This document shows, piece by piece, positions 15,614 through 22,520 of a stretch of DNA of 64,000 nt. Source of the DNA: Pseudomonas sp. GV071 (GTDB lineage: Bacteria; Pseudomonadota; Gammaproteobacteria; Pseudomonadales; Pseudomonadaceae); contig NZ_QAOJ01000003.1 of NCBI RefSeq assembly GCF_003050835.1, forward strand, positions 248,001-312,000, given 5' to 3'. The notes under the pieces are model-generated. The model was given only the letters and a program-made list of their open reading frames with translations, did not search any database and was not told where the DNA came from. The number at the start of each line of letters is the position of its first letter. The first letter of the stretch is position 1. Made by a program: the position numbers and the translations under genes.

Positions 15614-16807
15614 ATGCGCCACTACCTGATTTACGGCCTGGCTTATCTGCTGGCTATTACCTGCTCGGCGCTGCTCGCCACCAGCAGCTTCGCTGCAGAG
15701 CCACTACACGTACGCGTCGGTTACCTGGGCTTGGTGCCAGACGTTGGTCCGCTGCTGTCCAACGTCATTCCCGAACCCAGCGATGCTGGCCAACGCGGCG
15801 CCGAACTGGCGATCACCGACAGCAACAGCACCGGGCGTTTTCTTCAGCACGAATACAGCCTGCAGGTGGCCACCGCGGACACACCGGAGAAGCTGCTGGC
15901 CGCAGCTCAGCAACTGCACGACCAGGGCCTGCGCCTGTTTGTGGTAAACGCCCCGGCCGACACCCTGCGCCAACTCAGCGCAGCCTTCAGCGACAGCTTG
16001 TTGCTCAACGCCGGCGCCTACGACGACGACCTGCGCAGCCAGAACTGCCCGACCAATGTGCTGCACACCCTGCCGAGCCGAGCGATGCTCAGCGATGCGC
16101 TGGTGCAATTTCTGGTGCTGCGCCAATGGCAGAAAGCGCTGCTGATCGTCGGTCAGAAACCTGGCGATCTGGCTTACGCCGCCGCCCTGCGTCGCGCGGC
16201 CAAACGCTTCGGGGTAAAGATCATCGCGGAAAAACCCTGGAGCTTTGATAACGACCAGCGCCGCAGCGCCCAGGCCGATATGCCGTTGTTCACCCAGGCC
16301 AGCGATTACGACGTGGTGCTGGTGGCCGATGAAGCCGGCGACTTTGGCGAGTACGTGCCCTTCAACACCTGGCTGCCGCGCCCAGTGGCCGGCACCCAGG
16401 GCCTGGTGCCGATGGGCTGGCACAAGACCGTGGAAACCTACGGCGCCGCCCAGCTGCAAAAGCGCTTCGAGCTGTACGCCAAACGCTGGATGAACGACCG
16501 CGATTTCGCCGCCTGGATGGGCGTGCGCAGCATCGCCACCGCCGTCACCCACCTGAAAAACACCGACCCAGCGGCCATCCGCACCCTGGAGCTGTCGCCC
16601 GATTTACCGCTGGATGGCTTCAAGGGTCGCAAGCTGAGCTTCCGCAACTGGGACGGCCAGCTGCGCCAGCCGATTCCGCTGGTACAGCCACGCGCCCTGG
16701 TCAGCACCTCGCCGCAGGAAGGCTTTCTGCACCCCGATACCGAGCTGGACAGCCTGGGGCTCGATGCGCCCGAAAGCGGTTGCCGACTTAGCGATCAGCC
16801 CCTCTAA
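15614..16807 (+). CDS. PQQ-associated ABC system substrate-binding protein
   Basis: 397 residues from ATG 15614 with AAGGAG upstream; a longer reading from 15386 lacks a signal peptide at its start. Signal peptide MRHYLIYGLAYLLAITCSAL onward, cleaved near FAAEP. The mature part resembles type I periplasmic binding proteins (branched-chain amino-acid binder fold: GAELAITDSN near the start). Proteins of this kind occur with the beta-propeller, ABC ATPase and permease genes in PQQ-dependent alcohol systems, as here. AAGAACAA (15593-15600) abuts the ribosome site and is an Hfq/Crc-type motif. The ligand is unknown. Confidence 0.85.
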   Translation: MRHYLIYGLAYLLAITCSALLATSSFAAEPLHVRVGYLGLVPDVGPLLSNVIPEPSDAGQRGAELAITDSNSTGRFLQHEYSLQVATADTPEKLLAAAQQLHDQGLRLFVVNAPADTLRQLSAAFSDSLLLNAGAYDDDLRSQNCPTNVLHTLPSRAMLSDALVQFLVLRQWQKALLIVGQKPGDLAYAAALRRAAKRFGVKIIAEKPWSFDNDQRRSAQADMPLFTQASDYDVVLVADEAGDFGEYVPFNTWLPRPVAGTQGLVPMGWHKTVETYGAAQLQKRFELYAKRWMNDRDFAAWMGVRSIATAVTHLKNTDPAAIRTLELSPDLPLDGFKGRKLSFRNWDGQLRQPIPLVQPRALVSTSPQEGFLHPDTELDSLGLDAPESGCRLSDQPL

Positions 16808-16830
16808 AAAACCAACAACAAGGAACCGCC

Positions 16831-17799
16831 ATGCGCCGTCTTTTTGTGTTTTCCGCTTTGGCCAGCGGCCTGCTTCTTAGCTCATCGGGCTTTGCCGCCA
16901 CGGCCTATATCTCCAACGAGAAAGACAACAACATCAGCGTGATCGACGTAGACACGCAGACCGTCACCGCCACACTGCCCACCGGCAAACGCCCGCGTGG
17001 CCTGCTGCTGTCGAGCGATAACAAGCTGCTGTACATCTGCGCAAGCGACTCGGACACCGTGCAGGTGATGGACCTGGCCACGCGCAAAATCATCAAGGAA
17101 CTGCCCTCCGGCGCCGACCCCGAGCAGTTCGCCCTGCACCCCAACGACCGCTGGCTGTATATCTCCAACGAAGACGACTCCTTGGTGACCGTGGTCGATA
17201 CCCAGGACAGCAAAGTGCTGGCCCAGGTGGACGTCGGCGTAGAGCCCGAAGGCATGGCCGTGAGCCCTGACGGCAAGTGGGCGATCAACACCAGTGAAAC
17301 CACCAACATGGTGCATTGGATCGACACCGCCACCCAGACCCTGGTGGACAGCACCCTGGTCGACCAGCGCCCGCGCCACGTGGAATTCAACAAAGACGGC
17401 ACTCAACTGTGGGCCTCGGCGGAAATCGGCGGCACCGTCAGCGTGATCGACGTGGCCAGCCGCAAAATCATCAAAACCCTGAAATTCCAGATCCAGGGCG
17501 TGCACCCGGACAAGGTGCAGCCGGTGGGCGTGAAGCTGACCCGCGACGGCAAATACGCCTTCGTGGCCCTCGGCCCGGCCAACCATATCGCCGTGGTGGA
17601 TGCGAAAACCTTCGAGGTCCTCGACTACCTGCTGGTGGGCCGCCGCGTCTGGCATATGGCCTTTACCCCGGACGAGAAAACCCTGCTGGCCACTAACGGC
17701 ATCAGCGGCGATGTGTCGGTGGTGGACGTGGATAGCCTGAAGGTGACCAAGTCGATCAAGGTCGGCCGTTACCCCTGGGGTGTGGTGGTGACGCCGTGA
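16831..17799 (+). CDS. PQQ-associated YVTN beta-propeller protein
   Basis: 322 residues. A signal peptide (about 1-23, ending GFAAT) is followed by repeated YVTN-type propeller units: AYISNEKDNNISVIDVDT, LYICASDSDTVQVMDLAT, LYISNEDDSLVTVVDT and similar blades spaced about 42 residues, with the xGxxP turns between them. It is periplasmic and of unknown function, commonly encoded between the binding protein and ABC ATPase of PQQ-linked systems. AACAACAA (16814-16821) precedes the AGGAA ribosome site. Its stop overlaps the GTG start of the ATPase (GTGA). Confidence 0.88.
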   Translation: MRRLFVFSALASGLLLSSSGFAATAYISNEKDNNISVIDVDTQTVTATLPTGKRPRGLLLSSDNKLLYICASDSDTVQVMDLATRKIIKELPSGADPEQFALHPNDRWLYISNEDDSLVTVVDTQDSKVLAQVDVGVEPEGMAVSPDGKWAINTSETTNMVHWIDTATQTLVDSTLVDQRPRHVEFNKDGTQLWASAEIGGTVSVIDVASRKIIKTLKFQIQGVHPDKVQPVGVKLTRDGKYAFVALGPANHIAVVDAKTFEVLDYLLVGRRVWHMAFTPDEKTLLATNGISGDVSVVDVDSLKVTKSIKVGRYPWGVVVTP

Positions 17800-18596
17800 A
17801 AGCCTTGGAAGCCAGCGGCATCAGCTTCAGCTATGGCGCGCGGCAGGCCTTGCAGCAGGTCAGTTTCAGTCTGGAGCCCGGGCGTTTTACCGCCCTGCTG
17901 GGTCCCAACGGCGCGGGCAAGTCGACCCTGATCGCCCTGCTCACCCGTCTGTACGACCTGCAACAGGGTGAGCTGCACGTGTACGGCAACAGCCTGCAAC
18001 GCCAGCCACGTGAAGCGCTGCGTCAATTGGGTGTGGTGTTTCAGCAAAGCACGCTGGACCTGGACTTGAGCGTGGAGCAGAACCTGCGCTACCACGCCGC
18101 GCTGCATGGCATGCCCAGCAATTTGGCGACGGCGCGTATCGAAGCCGAATTGCAGCGCCAGCACTTGCAGGAGCGCCGGCGCGACAAGGTGCGCGACTTG
18201 AACGGCGGCCACCGTCGTCGAGTGGAAATCGCCCGCGCGTTGCTGCACCAACCACGTCTGTTATTGCTCGACGAAGCCAGCGTCGGCCTCGACCCGGCCA
18301 GCCGCCAAGCGCTGCTCGCCCACGTGCGGCAGTTGTGCCGCGAGGAAGCCTTGAGCGTGCTGTGGACCACCCATTTGCTTGATGAAGTGCAGGATGACGA
18401 TGCGTTGCTGGTGCTGCACCAAGGCCAGTTGGTGGCCAATGACGACGCCAGCGCAATTGCCGGAAACATCGGACTTGCCCAAGCCTTCGCCGACCTAACC
18501 GTAGGGTGTGCTCCGCGCACCAATGCGATGGACGGGCAACTGCAGGGTGCGCTGCCGAACGCGGACCGGCCACCCTACAAGAGCAACCACCCATGA
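17796..18596 (+). CDS. PQQ-associated ABC transporter ATPase (C-terminus altered by a REP)
   Basis: 266 residues from GTG 17796, overlapping the propeller gene by 4 bp. Walker A GPNGAGKST, signature LNGGHRRRVEIARAL (variant of LSGGQ), Walker B RLLLLDEAS, then the D-loop VGLDP. It energises the ABC-2 permease encoded next. From residue 236 (base 18501) the frame reads through a GTAGGGTGTGC-family REP, so the last 31 residues, VGCAPRT... to ...YKSNHP, are mostly repeat-derived. Homologues would normally end shortly after FADLT. The core fold should be intact. The stop overlaps the permease start as ATGA. Confidence 0.88.
   Translation: MKALEASGISFSYGARQALQQVSFSLEPGRFTALLGPNGAGKSTLIALLTRLYDLQQGELHVYGNSLQRQPREALRQLGVVFQQSTLDLDLSVEQNLRYHAALHGMPSNLATARIEAELQRQHLQERRRDKVRDLNGGHRRRVEIARALLHQPRLLLLDEASVGLDPASRQALLAHVRQLCREEALSVLWTTHLLDEVQDDDALLVLHQGQLVANDDASAIAGNIGLAQAFADLTVGCAPRTNAMDGQLQGALPNADRPPYKSNHP
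18501..18578. repeat. REP doublet, GTAGGGTGTGC family (copy 5, inside a CDS)
   Basis: The left arm GTAGGGTGTGCTCCGCGCAC is intact; the right arm is the long subtype with GCGGACCGG before CACCCTAC. It is translated as the C-terminal tail of the ABC ATPase. Confidence 0.85.
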
Positions 18597-19384
18597 ACGC
18601 CTACTGGCACTGCCTACGCGGCATCGTTCTACGCGAATGGCTGCGCTTCGTGCTGCAACGCACGCGTTTTCTCAGCGCCCTGGTGCGCCCACTGCTTTGG
18701 CTGCTGGTGTTCGCCGCCGGCTTTCGCGCCGCCCTGGGCATCGCCATCATCGCCCCGTACGACACCTACATCACCTACGAGACCTACATCGTCCCGGGCC
18801 TGGCCTGCATGATTTTGCTGTTCAACGGCATGCAAGGTTCGTTGGCGATGGTCTACGACCGCGAGATGGGCAGCATGCGCGTACTGCTCACCAGCCCCCT
18901 GCCCCGCGCGTTTTTGCTGGCCAGCAAGCTGTTGGCCACGGCGCTGATTTCGCTGCTGCAGGTGTACGCGTTTCTCGCCATCGCTTGGGCCTACGGCGTG
19001 CAACCGCCAGCCTGGGGCATGCTCGCGGCGCTGCCGGCGTTGCTGTTGGTGGCATTGTTGCTGAGTGCGATGGGGCTGTTGCTGTCCAACGGCATTCGGC
19101 AGTTGGAGAACTTCGCCGGGGTGATGAATTTCGTGATCTTCCCGTTGTTCTTTCTGTCGTCGGCGCTGTATCCGCTGTGGAAGATGCGTGAGTCCAGCGA
19201 GTGGTTGTATTGGTTGTGTGCGTTGAATCCGTTCAGCCATGCGGTGGAGTTAGTGCGGTTTGCGCTGTATGAGCGGTTCAACCTGTTGGCCATGGTCGTG
19301 TGCTTGGTGCTGACTTTGATCTTCAGCGTACTCGCCGTCCTCAGCTTCAACCCCCAACACGCCGCCGTACGCCGCCCTTCGTAG
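18593..19384 (+). CDS. pedC: ABC-2 type permease of the PQQ-associated alcohol system (PedC-like)
   Basis: 263 residues from ATG 18593, overlapping the ATPase stop. About six hydrophobic segments, with the ABC-2 pattern NGMQGSLAMVYDREMGSMRVLLTSPLPR in the first cytoplasmic loop region and a late NPFSHAVELVRFALY. It forms the membrane channel with the upstream ATPase, and matches the PedC-type permease of phenylethanol/alcohol clusters. The substrate is unproven. The TAG stop lies in the first bases of the next REP (GTAGGG), so the natural 3' end may have been replaced. Confidence 0.85.
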   Translation: MNAYWHCLRGIVLREWLRFVLQRTRFLSALVRPLLWLLVFAAGFRAALGIAIIAPYDTYITYETYIVPGLACMILLFNGMQGSLAMVYDREMGSMRVLLTSPLPRAFLLASKLLATALISLLQVYAFLAIAWAYGVQPPAWGMLAALPALLLVALLLSAMGLLLSNGIRQLENFAGVMNFVIFPLFFLSSALYPLWKMRESSEWLYWLCALNPFSHAVELVRFALYERFNLLAMVVCLVLTLIFSVLAVLSFNPQHAAVRRPS

Positions 19385-19460
19385 GGTGTGCCGGTCCGCG
19401 TTCGGTGTGCGCACCAAGCGATTGCCTGTCAAACGCATTGGTGCGCACAGCACACCCTAC
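19381..19460. repeat. REP doublet, GTAGGGTGTGC family (copy 6)
   Basis: Long-arm subtype inverted relative to copy 2: GTAGGGTGTGCCGGTCCGCG at the left, AGCACACCCTAC at the right end. It supplies the stop codon of the permease and lies just before the box of the next gene. Confidence 0.88.
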
Positions 19461-19476
19461 GGGACCGTACCTTCTC

Positions 19477-19493
19477 TACTACTTTCGTACTGG
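19477..19493. promoter_or_regulatory. Shared 17-bp ped box, CXXCW/agmR copy
   Basis: TACTACTTTCGTACTGG, 84 bp upstream of the start at 19577. It matches the 15518 box at 14 of 17 positions or better and has the same spacing (80 versus 84 bp). Confidence 0.55.
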
Positions 19494-19576
19494 TTTTACC
19501 GGCGTAACGTTCAATACCGACGGCATGGCATCTGGCCTGTAATGGCTACATAAAAATAAATAAGAGATGCCTCGCC

Positions 19577-20125
19577 ATGCGCTGCTTTATGCACACGTCC
19601 GTCTGCGTGCTGCTCGGACTTCTGGCCCTCAACTGCCAGGCCGACACTACGCCCGCCCTCTTCTCCGAGGACGGCTATCGCATCACCCAATACCGCAGCC
19701 CCACGCCTGCCAACGCAGAGCACGCACGCACCCTCGACACGCCTGCGCTGCAAAAGCTGCTCAAAGAACAACCGGCCACCCGCCTGGTGGATGTGTACCG
19801 GCGCACCTGGCTCAACGGTCAATTTATCGAAGACGAACCCCACTCCAACCTGCCCGGCAGCCTGTGGCTGGCCAATACCGGCAATGGCGACCTGGACGGG
19901 CCGTGGCAAGCCTATTTCAGCGACAACCTGCAGCGCCTCACCGAAGGCGACCTGGCACGGCCGCTGGTGTTCTATTGCCGTTCCGACTGCTGGGCCAGCT
20001 GGAACGCGATCAAACGCGCCCACGAGCTAGGCTACAAGCAACTCTATTGGTACCGTGACGGCATCGATGCCTGGGAACAAGCGGGCCTGCCCCTGATGCC
20101 CGCACAACCCCAGGCTTTTCCCTAA
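19577..20125 (+). CDS. PQQ-associated CXXCW-type rhodanese-like periplasmic protein
   Basis: 182 residues with a signal peptide (about 1-22, [12 protein letters not shown]). Near residue 134 it has [13 protein letters not shown]: cysteines 134 and 138 followed by Trp139, in a rhodanese-like C-terminal setting ([17 protein letters not shown]). The family accompanies PQQ-dependent alcohol catabolism and may act in thiol or disulfide chemistry, but the role is unknown. AAAAATAA (19552-19559), 17 bp before the start, is a possible Hfq/Crc site. agmR follows 35 bp downstream and is probably co-transcribed. Confidence 0.85.
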   Translation: MRCFMHTSVCVLLGLLALNCQADTTPALFSEDGYRITQYRSPTPANAEHARTLDTPALQKLLKEQPATRLVDVYRRTWLNGQFIEDEPHSNLPGSLWLANTGNGDLDGPWQAYFSDNLQRLTEGDLARPLVFYCRSDCWASWNAIKRAHELGYKQLYWYRDGIDAWEQAGLPLMPAQPQAFP

Positions 20126-20160
20126 GCCCCGCAAAAACCATAAGAAGACAGGTGCTGACC

Positions 20161-20826
20161 ATGTACAAGATTCTGATCGCCGACGACCACCCGCTGTTTC
20201 GCGAAGCCATTCATAACGTGATCAGCGACGGCTTCCCCGACAGCGAAGTGATGGAAACCGCCGACCTCGACAGCGCCCTGCTGTTGACCCAGGAACACGA
20301 CGACCTCGACCTGATTCTGCTCGACCTGAACATGCCCGGCATGCACGGCCTCAACGGCCTGATCAACCTGCGCAACGAAGCGCCGACCATTCCGGTGGTA
20401 ATCGTTTCCGCCGAGCAAGACAAGCAAATCGTGCTGCAAGCCATCACCTATGGCGCCGTCGGTTTTATCACCAAGTCCTCGCCACGGCTGCAGATGACCG
20501 AAGCCATCGAACAGATCCTCAACGGCCAGGTGTACCTGCCCTCCGACATCATCCGCACCCAGAAAAACCCCAGCCGCCACCGCCAGAACGACGCACCGAG
20601 CTTCGCCCCGGAACTGCTCCAAGCGCTCACGCGCAAACAGCTGTTGGTGCTGGAGCGCATGACCAAGGGCGAGTCGAACAAGCAGATCGCCTACCACCTG
20701 GAAATTGCCGAGACCACGGTAAAGGCCCATGTGTCGGCCATCCTGCACAAACTCAATGTGCATAACCGCGTGCAAGCCATTCTCTCCGCCGGCGACATCG
20801 ACTTCGCGGCCTACCTGCGCCGCTAA
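20161..20826 (+). CDS. agmR: AgmR/ErbR/PedR1-type NarL-family response regulator
   Basis: 221 residues from ATG 20161 (ACAGGTG upstream), the length I recall for AgmR. Receiver domain: acidic pair Asp8-Asp9, phosphorylated Asp55 in LLDLNMPG, Lys105 in FITKSSP. LuxR-type helix-turn-helix at about 150-215 with [25 protein letters not shown]. The N-terminus [20 protein letters not shown] is nearly that of P. aeruginosa AgmR as remembered. In Pseudomonas this regulator activates PQQ alcohol dehydrogenase genes, so it is the best candidate to bind the 17-bp boxes here. Its cognate kinase gene is not certain within the window; nahK is close. Confidence 0.92.
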   Translation: MYKILIADDHPLFREAIHNVISDGFPDSEVMETADLDSALLLTQEHDDLDLILLDLNMPGMHGLNGLINLRNEAPTIPVVIVSAEQDKQIVLQAITYGAVGFITKSSPRLQMTEAIEQILNGQVYLPSDIIRTQKNPSRHRQNDAPSFAPELLQALTRKQLLVLERMTKGESNKQIAYHLEIAETTVKAHVSAILHKLNVHNRVQAILSAGDIDFAAYLRR

Positions 20827-20834
20827 GGGTTTGT

Positions 20835-21689
20835 ATGGAAAAGGTGCTGACCCCACGCACCCTGCTGCTCACCGCCCTGGCCATGCTGGCCTTTGCCGGC
20901 AACTCGCTGCTCTGCCGCCTGGCGCTGAAGACCACCCAGATCGACGCTGTGACCTTCACCAGCGTGCGCCTGCTCAGCGGCGCGCTGATGCTCTGGGTGC
21001 TGCTGCGACTTCGTAACCGCAGCGCACCAATGGCCGGCAACCTGGCATCGGCCGCGGCGCTGTTTGTCTACGCCGCCGCGTTCTCCTACGCCTACCTGCA
21101 CCTGGATGCCGGCGCCGGCGCGTTGCTGCTGTTTGGCGCGGTGCAGATCAGCATGCTGGTGGTCGGGTTTGCCCGTGGTGAGCGGGCCAATCTGCAGCAG
21201 GGCATTGGTTTTGTGCTGGCGTTGGCCGGGGTGATTGCCCTGATGCTTCCCGGAGCCAGCGCGCCGCCCCTGGTCGGTGGCGGCCTGATGCTGCTTGCCG
21301 GGGTGGCCTGGGGCGCCTACTCGTTGCTGGGTCGTGGCGTGAAGGACCCACTGGCCGCCAGTGCCGGTAACTTTCTGCGGGCGATCCCGTTTGCCATCCT
21401 GCTGACCCTGGTGTTTATCCAGCGTCTGGACTGGGACACCCCGGGGCTGATCTACGCCCTGCTCTCCGGCGCACTGACCTCGGGGGTGGGTTACTTCATC
21501 TGGTACAGCGCGCTGCCTGGGCTAAGCGCCTTCCAGGCGGCCTCGGTGCAACTGAGTGTGCCGATTCTGGCGGCGCTGGCGGGGGCGGTGTTGCTGAGTG
21601 AAAGCATTAGCGCGCGGTTGGTGATGGCGTCGGTGGCAGTGTTGGGCGGGATTGCGTTGGTGCTTCGCGCCAAAACACGCCCTCGGTGA
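20835..21689 (+). CDS. EamA/DMT-family membrane transporter
   Basis: 284 residues starting 8 bp after agmR. Ten predicted membrane segments arranged as two EamA repeats: the first starts LLLTALAMLAFAGNSLLCRLA, the second follows LVGGGLMLLAGVAWGAYSLL, where the GxxxWGxY-type signature recurs. Members export or import metabolites with no single substrate. The gene could be cotranscribed with agmR. The 3' end is followed at once by a half REP (21715-21735). Confidence 0.85.
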   Translation: MEKVLTPRTLLLTALAMLAFAGNSLLCRLALKTTQIDAVTFTSVRLLSGALMLWVLLRLRNRSAPMAGNLASAAALFVYAAAFSYAYLHLDAGAGALLLFGAVQISMLVVGFARGERANLQQGIGFVLALAGVIALMLPGASAPPLVGGGLMLLAGVAWGAYSLLGRGVKDPLAASAGNFLRAIPFAILLTLVFIQRLDWDTPGLIYALLSGALTSGVGYFIWYSALPGLSAFQAASVQLSVPILAALAGAVLLSESISARLVMASVAVLGGIALVLRAKTRPR

Positions 21690-21714
21690 AAACGCGGTTG
21701 CCGGGCCACCGCCT

Positions 21715-21768
21715 GGTGCGCGGAGCACACCCTACGAAAGCAGCCGCGTAGGGTGTGCTCCGCGCACC
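21715..21768. repeat. Two REP half-elements, tail to tail (copy 7)
   Basis: A right arm ending CACACCCTAC (21715-21735) and a left arm starting GTAGGGTGTGCTCCGCGCAC (21748-21768) lie 12 bp apart on the downstream side of the RAYT gene. Confidence 0.88.
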
Positions 21769-21793
21769 GTTGCGATCTCGCCAACACCGCAAC

Positions 21794-22321
21794 CTATTCA
21801 CCAAACCCCTCCCCCGATTGATCGGCCGTGCCCCAATCGCCGGGGTAAACACCTTCACGAACCAACCGATGAAAACTCGACCAAGGCCATTCCACTACGG
21901 TCCTTACCAGCCCATGTTTCACCGGATTCCAATGCACGTAATCCATATGACGCCGGTAGTCTTCGTCGTCACGCAATCGATGCTCCCAGAAACGCCGCTG
22001 CCAAATATCCCGCTCATGCCTACGCCGTTTGCTGGTGTTGCTGGTGGGCGAGTTGTATCGCTGGCTGACATGGGCTTTGATCAACGCCCAACGCTTGGAA
22101 AAGTCTGTGTCGTGTATGGGAAGCCCCCAGATGCAGTGCATATGGTCGGGCAGAAGGACCCAGGCGTGGATAGTGAAGGGATAGCTTTGACGGACGGTTT
22201 CGACGGCATGACGCAGCGTGCGACGAACGTTTTCGTCGGCGAACAATGGCCGGCGCTTGGCGGTTACCAACGTGAAGAAATACAACCCGCCTGCGTTTTG
22301 AGGACGGCGATAGTTGGACAT
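21794..22321 (-). CDS. REP-associated tyrosine transposase (RAYT)
   Basis: 175 residues from ATG 22321 with AGGAGA upstream. It starts MSNYRRPQNAGGLYFFTLVT, has the HUH motif as HMH in LLPDHMHCIWGLP, and the likely catalytic Tyr in MDYVHWNPVKHGL, followed by WPWSSFHRLV. These are the marks of IS200/IS605-related RAYTs, single-strand nucleases thought to spread REP sequences. It is enclosed between a REP left arm (21748-21768) and right arm (22440-22460), with further half-REPs outside, and the same REP family is scattered through the window. Transposition activity is inferred. Confidence 0.93.
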   Translation of the reverse strand: MSNYRRPQNAGGLYFFTLVTAKRRPLFADENVRRTLRHAVETVRQSYPFTIHAWVLLPDHMHCIWGLPIHDTDFSKRWALIKAHVSQRYNSPTSNTSKRRRHERDIWQRRFWEHRLRDDEDYRRHMDYVHWNPVKHGLVRTVVEWPWSSFHRLVREGVYPGDWGTADQSGEGFGE

Positions 22322-22439
22322 TCCCTGTCTCCTGCTAGTGGGGGTGACCAGCTTAGAAAACAGGTTGAGTGGGCGATGTACGTGGGTGCGCAAACAGTGC
22401 AGTGATTGGACGTGCTTTGCGTAAGACGGGCCACCGCTT

Positions 22440-22501
22440 GGTGCGCATAGCACACCCTACAAAAGCAGATCGAGTTCCCCGTAGGGTGTGCTCCGCGCAC
22501 C
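22440..22501. repeat. Two REP half-elements, tail to tail (copy 8)
   Basis: Right arm GGTGCGCATAGCACACCCTA+C (22440-22460) and left arm (22481-22501) lie upstream of the RAYT gene, mirroring copy 7 on its other side. Confidence 0.88.
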
Positions 22502-22520
22502 GTGGATCTATGTGCGAACG

